Source: Enterovibrio sp. JCM 19048 (lineage in GTDB: Bacteria > Pseudomonadota > Gammaproteobacteria > Enterobacterales > Vibrionaceae). From it: a DNA stretch of 64,000 nucleotides. This document shows, piece after piece, positions 58,649 through 64,000 of this stretch. Within the stretch, counting starts at the first letter, position 1, and the number at the start of each line of letters is the position of its first letter. The stretch lies in the NCBI GenBank assembly GCA_001310415.1, contig BAXE01000027.1, positions 1 to 64,000 on the forward strand, read 5' to 3'. A program made the position numbers and the translations under genes. The notes under the pieces were generated by a model. The model was not told the DNA's origin, ran no database searches, and saw only the letters and a list, made by a program, of their open reading frames with translations.

Positions 58649-59128
58649 TTATTTTTCGATTTTCACAACCTGGCAGTGTGCGAAGTGATCCTGAAACGCG
58701 CGGTTGTTGCTATCGAACAGTGCCAGCAGATTCCCCAACCCCAGACAGGCGGTCGCCATGCGAACCAGTGATTGGGTGAAAGAGATATCGCCACCGAATT
58801 CGCTGACCATCTTCAACTTCCACGCCTTCATGCCGACAGTCTGGCCGCCGTGGGTCCAGAAGTAGCCGTAGAAAGCGGCGGCAACGGCAAAGACAAACAG
58901 TGAGAAGAATGGGCTGACGGCAGGATTGCGGGTGAGGTAGTCGCCCACATCGACATAGCCTTCCATAGAAAGCCCCATTTGCATTGCTACTGCAATTCCG
59001 CCGACAACCAAAGCAATCGCCAGCATTTCAACCGCGATCAAAACCAGAAAATCATAGAGCCATGCGCCCATGCGGCGGAAAAATCCTGCGCCTTTGGGTA
59101 CGCTCATCGGAGTGGAGGATTGAGCCAT
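58649..59128 (-). CDS. RDD family membrane protein
   Basis: A 159-residue intact protein with three predicted helices. Family signatures are FFRRMGAWLYDFLVLIAVEM (the Arg and Asp positions of RDD) and GGQTVGMKAWKLKMV. Molecular function is unknown; some relatives have been proposed to be ion antiporters. It converges on lptG, an arrangement common in vibrios. Confidence 0.9.
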   Translation of the reverse strand: MAQSSTPMSVPKGAGFFRRMGAWLYDFLVLIAVEMLAIALVVGGIAVAMQMGLSMEGYVDVGDYLTRNPAVSPFFSLFVFAVAAAFYGYFWTHGGQTVGMKAWKLKMVSEFGGDISFTQSLVRMATACLGLGNLLALFDSNNRAFQDHFAHCQVVKIEK

Positions 59129-59259
59129 TTACCTGTCCTAGAAATGATGATGGTGTTTAGTTTACCAGCGTTGTGCCAGCCATTGAACGCATCAGAAGGC
59201 TTTAAAAAGGGCATCTTGGTGAAAAAAGAAACGGTCAGAAGGGATTTGTGAATTAGAGC

Positions 59260-59287
59260 TTGCGTCAATCAAACGCTTGCGTATAAT
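59260..59287 (+). promoter_or_regulatory. Promoter of tRNA-Leu
   Basis: TTGCGT and a perfect TATAAT are separated by 16 bases and end 11 bases before the tRNA 5' end. The GC-rich TTGCTCGC after the -10 fits a stringent-type discriminator. Confidence 0.8.
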
Positions 59288-59298
59288 TGCTCGCACTT

Positions 59299-59384
59299 GC
59301 CCGGGTGGCGAAATTGGTAGACGCAGCGGATTCAAAATCCGCCGGTGAATAACTGTGCCGGTTCAAGTCCGGCCCCGGGCACCA
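59299..59384 (+). tRNA. tRNA-Leu (anticodon CAA)
   Basis: An 86-base class II tRNA with encoded CCA. The acceptor stem is GCCCGGG/CCCGGGC, the D arm GGCGAAATTGGTAGACGC, the anticodon loop TTCAAAA, a long variable arm (CGGTGAATAACTGTG) and the T loop GTTCAAGTC. It reads UUG codons. Confidence 0.95.
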
Positions 59385-59721
59385 ATTTCATGACAAAGCC
59401 TCAATCGAAAGATTGGGGCTTTGTTGTATCTGGGCTCTGCCAATTTCCCGCCAAACTTTATCTATTGATGCTTTCCGGTGTTACCACGCCCGTCCGTATT
59501 TATCCGGCCTTATCAGCTCATTCATCGTTCATTGGTCACAATCCTGTTTGTTAATCCGCATTAAAATTATGGATTAAAAGGCCGCTATTCAAATTCCCTA
59601 CGTTCTATCGCAAATCCAGCTGGAAGAAACAGCGGCTACATCGATCCCCTTCGCAGTATTCTCATGTGCGCCTGAGATTTGCTTGGACGCTTTTGCTGAC
59701 TGGGGGCAGACAGGAGTGAGC
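59385..59721. other. 337-bp gap between tRNA-Leu and formate dehydrogenase
   Basis: It starts with the tRNA terminator (ACAAAGCCTCAATC with GATTGGGGCTTTGT, 59393-59424). A 7-bp inverted repeat TTAATCC/GGATTAA separated by 13 bases (59551-59577) could be an operator for the downstream gene. No small gene was seen. Confidence 0.55.
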
Positions 59722-62700
59722 ATGATTCAAATCGTCATCAACGGGAAATTCCGGATTGCAGAAGCAGGGCAGACGCTGCTCGATGTTGCCAAGGTGTGTG
59801 GTGAAGAAATACCGTCGCTTTGTGGACTCAACCGCTCAGGTGAGAAAATTGCCTGTGACCTTTGTGTGGTCGAGGTTGAAGGGGAGGGCAATCGCCGTGC
59901 CTGTGAACTGGAAGTATACGAAGGGCTGAACGTAAACACTCATAGTGAAGCGCTCGCTTCACATCGCCGTGATGCACTGAACCGTATCATGTCCGATCAT
60001 TACGCTGATTGCGAAGCACCCTGTAAAACAGCCTGTCCGGCTGGGGTCGATATCCAGTCCTACCTCTATCATATTGCCCAGAACGATATTCCAAAGGCGA
60101 TTGAAGTTATCAAGCGTACGCTGCCAATGCCACTTTCGATTGGCCGGGTGTGTCCTGCGTTTTGCGAGAGTGAATGCCGCCGCTCGCTGGTGGATTATGC
60201 CATTGCTATCCGTCAGCTTAAACGCCACGCCGCAGACATTGATTTGTCCGCGTACGAATCTTATGTGCCTCCTAAAAAAGCGGCTAAAGAGCAGCGCATT
60301 GCCATCATCGGCAGCGGGCCAGGTGGCTTAACCGCGGGGGTACTACCTGTCAAACGAAGGCTATCAGGTCGATGTGTTTGAGGCGATGCCGAAGGCGGGC
60401 GGCTGGCTAAGATACGGCATCCCGGAATACCGTTTGCCCAAATCTATTCTCGATAAAGAAATCGCGTTGATGTGCCGCAACGGGATGCAAATCCACACCG
60501 GTAAAAAGCTTGGCGAAGAGATAAAGCTCTCGGCTCTGAGCAGTGAATACGCGGCGGTATGCCTTGCGGTCGGTGCCTCTAAAGCGGTGGAGATGCGCTA
60601 CCCGGGTAGTGATCTGCATGGATGCTATCTGGGTGTTGATTACCTCAAAGACTTTGTCACTGAAAAGCGCTTTGTCACCGGAAAAAAAGTAGCGGTGATT
60701 GGTGGCGGGAACACAGCCATTGACTGCGCCAGGACAGCGGTGCGTGCAGGTGCAGACACCACGCTTATTTACCGTCGCACCCGTGATGAAATGCCAGCGG
60801 AAGATTATGAAATTGAGGAAGCGGAACATGAAGGCGTTAAGTTCCACTTCCTGACCAATCCTGCGGAAAATATCGCAGATGAAAAAGGCTGGGTCAGCGC
60901 GGTTAAGCTGGAAAAAATGGTGCTGGGCTCGCCGGATGCCTCAGGACGTCGTAGCCCGCAGCCGACCGGTGATTACTTTACCGAAGCTTTTGATACGGTG
61001 ATTGCTGCGGTTTCCCAACAGGCTGATCTCAGTTTTCTGAACGGGGATACTGTCACCCTTCCCCTAACTCGCTGGAACACGGCGGATGTCGACCCTAATA
61101 CTCTGCACACAGGTACAGGTAATATTTTCAGTATCGGGGATTTTCGCCGTGGGCCTGCAACTGCTGTGGAGGCGGTTGCGGATGGACGCATTGTGGCACA
61201 GGCGATTGACCGCTTTCTGAATGGCGACATGGAAAACGTGCCGCGCTTACCCTTTAACTCGCGCAAAGAGCCTTCTCTGAAGCAGGTCGATCCCAGCCAT
61301 TTTTCTGCTTATCCCAAAAAGGCGCGCAGTATCATGCCCGAGCTGACCCGTGCGCAAAGGGAGCAAAGCTTTGCGGAAGTTGAGCTGGGTTTTGAAAGCG
61401 CAGATGCGATTGCCGAGGCTGCGCGTTGTCTGGAATGTGGCTGTCAGGCCAACACCGCCTGTGATTTGCGCGACTATGCTACTGAATATCAGGCAGAGCA
61501 GACCTTTACCTGTTCCGTTGATGTGAAAAACCACGATGCCTGGCAAACGCAGCACCAGCGCGACCACCGTCATAAATTCCCTGTCGATCGCAGTGCAGAA
61601 TTTATTGTGTTTGACGCCAACCGTTGTATCAGTTGCGGACAGTGTATTGAGGCATGTCGAGAGCAATCCGTGCAGGGCGTACTGAGTTTTATGCGCAGCG
61701 AAAAAGGGCGTCCGGAAGTGAGGCCAGACTGTCGTCCCAACTTTGGCGGTTCAGGCGTTATGATGGGGGATTCTCGCTGTGTTCAATGCGGTGCCTGCGT
61801 GCAGGCCTGCCCTGTTGGGGCAATGACTGATGCACGTGATAAATCCCAGGGGCGGGAAAGCCCGCTTAAAAAAGTGGAAACCATCTGTACCTACTGCGGT
61901 GTCGGGTGCAAGTTGGTATTGCATGTTGATGAAACTGCAAACCGTATCCGCTTTGTGGAAGGGGCGCAGTCACCGGTCAACGAAGGCATGCTGTGTGTGA
62001 AAGGCCGCTATGGATTTGATTTTGTCGCCAGTGATGAACGTCTGACAACGCCACTTATCCGAAAAGATGGCTGGCTGCAGCCGGCAAGCTGGGACGAAGC
62101 TATCGCCCTGATTGCGCGCAAGCTCACCAACATCAAACAGGATGCAGGGGGGCGGGCTTTGGCCGGGTTCTCTTCAGCGAAAACCACCAATGAAGACAAC
62201 TATGCGTTCCAGAAATTTATCCGCCGTGAGCTGGGTAGCAACAATGTCGATCATTGCGCCCGTCTTTGTCATGCATCTACGGTAACCGGACTCGAAGCCT
62301 CGCTGGGCAGTGGCGCGATGACCAATGACATTCAGAGCATCAAGCACTCAGATGTGATTTTTATCATTGGCTCTGACACTTCGGCAGCACATCCTGTGAT
62401 TGCGTCTCATATCAAACGGGCAATCCGACACCATGGCGCGCGGCTGATAGTGGCCGATCCAAAGCGCATATCGATGGCCGATCATGCTGAATTGTATCTG
62501 GCACACCGTCCCGGCACGGATGTGATGCTGATCAATGGCGTGATGCAGCAGATCATCAAAAACGGCTGGTACGATCACGACTATATAGAAGAGCGTGTCG
62601 ATGGTTTCGATACCATGTTGCAGGAAGTGATGTCACCTGCTTATGCGCCCGATAAGGTAGAGCTGGTGACCGGGGTGAAAGCCTCGGATCTTTTCACCAT

Positions 62701-63932
62701 GGCGCGCATGATAGGTACTGCAAAGCACACTGCGGTTTATTACTCCATGGGGATCACCCAGCATACCTCCGGTCATGACAATGTCCGTTCCATCGCCAAT
62801 CTGCAATTGCTTTGTGGAAACATTGGTATGGAAGGAGGCGGCATCAATCCACTGCGTGGACAATCCAACGTACAGGGCGCCTGTGATATGGAGCCTTGCC
62901 TAACAACTATCCCGGCTACCAGAAAGTCTACAATCCGCTGATAAGAGATAAATTTGCGTACGAGTGGAAAGCACCGGCGCTATCTGCAGAGCCAGGGCTT
63001 ACCCTGACCGAAATCATCGATGCAGCCTGCCGACGGGAAGTGAAAGCACTTTATGTGATGGGGGAGAACCCGGTTCTCAGCGACCCAAACCAGGCGCATG
63101 TCATTGAAGGTTTGAAAGCACTCGATTTTCTCATCGTGCAGGACATATTCCTTACAGAAACTGCGCAGTATGCGGATGTGGTATTGCCATCCTTTTCCTT
63201 TGCTGAAAAAGAAGGGCACTTCACCAACACTGAAAGGCGCGTGCAGCGGATCAGCCTGCGGTTCAGCCACCCGGCGAAGCCAGGGAGGACTGGCGAATTA
63301 TCCAGGATATCGCCAATGCCATGGGCGGTGGTTGGCAATATCAGAATGTCTCCGACATCACCAATGAAATTGCCCGCGTTACCCCACAATACGCCGGTTT
63401 GAAATGGGACAATATCTCGCGAGATGGCGTGCAATGGCCGAGCAGTAAACATAACCCTGCCGGTACCCGCATCATGCATCAGATGCAGTTCACACGTGGG
63501 AAAGGGCAAATGGAAGCGATTCCCTTCCGTTATGCTGCCGAGTTGCCTGACGACGATTATCCGTTGGTGCTGACAACCGGGCGTGTGTTGGAGCAATTCC
63601 ATACCGGTACCATGACCCGCAAAACGGCGGGGCTGAATAAGCTGGCCGGGCCAAGAGCCATGATCAGCGTGGCAGATGCAGAAGCGTTGGGTATTGGGAA
63701 TGGCGATATGCTGAAGGTGACCACAAGGCGCGGCGAAATAGAAATAGCGGCGTTCGTGACTAAACGGATGCAGCAGGGGGTTGTGTTTATCCCTTTCCAC
63801 TTTGTCGAATCGCCGGTTAACCGATTGACAACCACCGCGACCGATCCACACGCCAAAATTCCGGAGTTTAAAGTGGCTGCAGTCCGGGTAGAAAAGTTAA
63901 ATGCGGAATCTGAAAGTTGCCTACCTGATTGA
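59722..63932 (+). CDS. Formate dehydrogenase fusion: flavin/iron-sulfur plus molybdopterin (three frameshifts)
   Basis: A ~1,403-residue multidomain oxidoreductase. (1) A [2Fe-2S] domain at ~1-80. (2) A glutamate-synthase-small-subunit-like [4Fe-4S] and FAD/NAD(P) domain at ~90-560 (CEAPCKTACPAGVDI, IIGSGPGGLTAG, VIGGGNTAIDCAR). (3) Two [4Fe-4S] ferredoxin clusters (CISCGQCIEAC, CVQCGACVQACP). (4) A molybdopterin FdhA domain (TICTYCGVGCKL, HCARLCHASTV, then NPLRGQSNVQGACD). The metal ligand is Cys (TGT), not selenocysteine. Breaks lie at ~60340 (one extra G), ~62887 and ~63283 (one G lost each). The start at 59722 follows AGGAG. It probably couples formate oxidation to NAD(P) in the cytoplasm; the cofactor is inferred from domain (2). 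Confidence 0.9.
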
Positions 63933-64000
63933 GTGCGTTTTTCTCCTCTATATATAGATAACGGGAAAATTGCGTAAAAAGCCCTGCGAACTATGAGCAG

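Noticed and set aside
62254-62274. Selenocysteine in the formate dehydrogenase active site
   Set aside because: The position in HCARLCHAS is encoded by TGT (Cys), and no in-frame TGA occurs there.
63051-63851. Leftward 266-codon open frame within the formate dehydrogenase
   Set aside because: Antisense to conserved molybdopterin-domain coding; no domain or start signal of its own.

Overview
The window is a 64 kb piece of a gammaproteobacterial chromosome, most likely from the Vibrionaceae (something near Grimontia, Enterovibrio or Photobacterium). I infer this from gene order and protein flavour: rpsU-yqeY-dnaG-rpoD, ygiF beside glnE, tolC/nudF/yqiB/cpdA/yqiA/parE/parC, arcA-argF-pyrBI-ridA, rraB, and valS-holC-pepA/lptFG. 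I could not check it by database search. Most of the window is core genome. Accessory-looking stretches lie at about 1.8-4.8 kb and 6.6-8.6 kb.

Layout. 0-1.4 kb: the C-terminal end of a GMC oxidoreductase facing a DnaQ-type exonuclease. 1.6-2.5 kb: a cold-shock protein followed by three tiny or decayed ORFs. 2.8-4.3 kb: a secreted GH18 chitinase with two chitin-binding tails. 4.4-6.6 kb: a small unknown gene and a chemoreceptor. 6.6-8.6 kb: poorly conserved small genes and tRNA-Ile2. 9-13.5 kb: the macromolecular synthesis operon, leftward. 13.7-18.8 kb: tsaD, plsY, folB-folK, uppP, cca. 19-22 kb: an ExeA/ExeB fusion and a YgiM-type SH3 protein. 22.3-24.2 kb: phosphate transport (PhoU-like DUF47 plus PiT). 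24.5-33.6 kb: triphosphatase, second chemoreceptor, glnE, lpxL and hldE. 33.7-43.9 kb: tolC, the nudF-yqiB-cpdA-yqiA-parE-parC run, plsC, idi. 43.9-48.6 kb: ridA, pyrBI with an attenuator leader, argF, arcA. 49-51 kb: rraB, a MarR-GNAT protein and a DUF2061 protein with a Fur-box-like site. 51.2-59.4 kb: valS, holC, pepA, lptF-lptG, an RDD protein, tRNA-Leu. 59.7-63.9 kb: a giant flavin/iron-sulfur/molybdopterin formate dehydrogenase fusion.

The most conspicuous feature is sequence quality. About 50 single-base indels, nearly all the loss of one base from a run of two to six identical bases, break at least 30 genes. Many are essential: rpoD, dnaG, rpsU, tsaD, parC (six breaks), parE, valS (four), plsC, lptF, lptG. 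Restoring one base at each break gives proteins of the normal family length, so these are best read as consensus errors and not as pseudogenes. I annotate each such gene once, across its full span, and give the break positions.

Beyond that, two structures are not explained by the genes. First, 7-bp tandem arrays with locus-specific sequence (CTCTTAT, TCTCTAG, CTCTCGT) and purine-rich AGAGCAG flanks occupy three convergent gene junctions, and a related inverted repeat occupies a fourth. Second, a 265-bp element between parC and plsC has 24-bp inverted ends and a small internal ORF. Regulatory sites read directly include a pyrBI leader peptide with attenuator, paired ARG boxes before argF, and promoters for rpsU, pyrB and tRNA-Leu.
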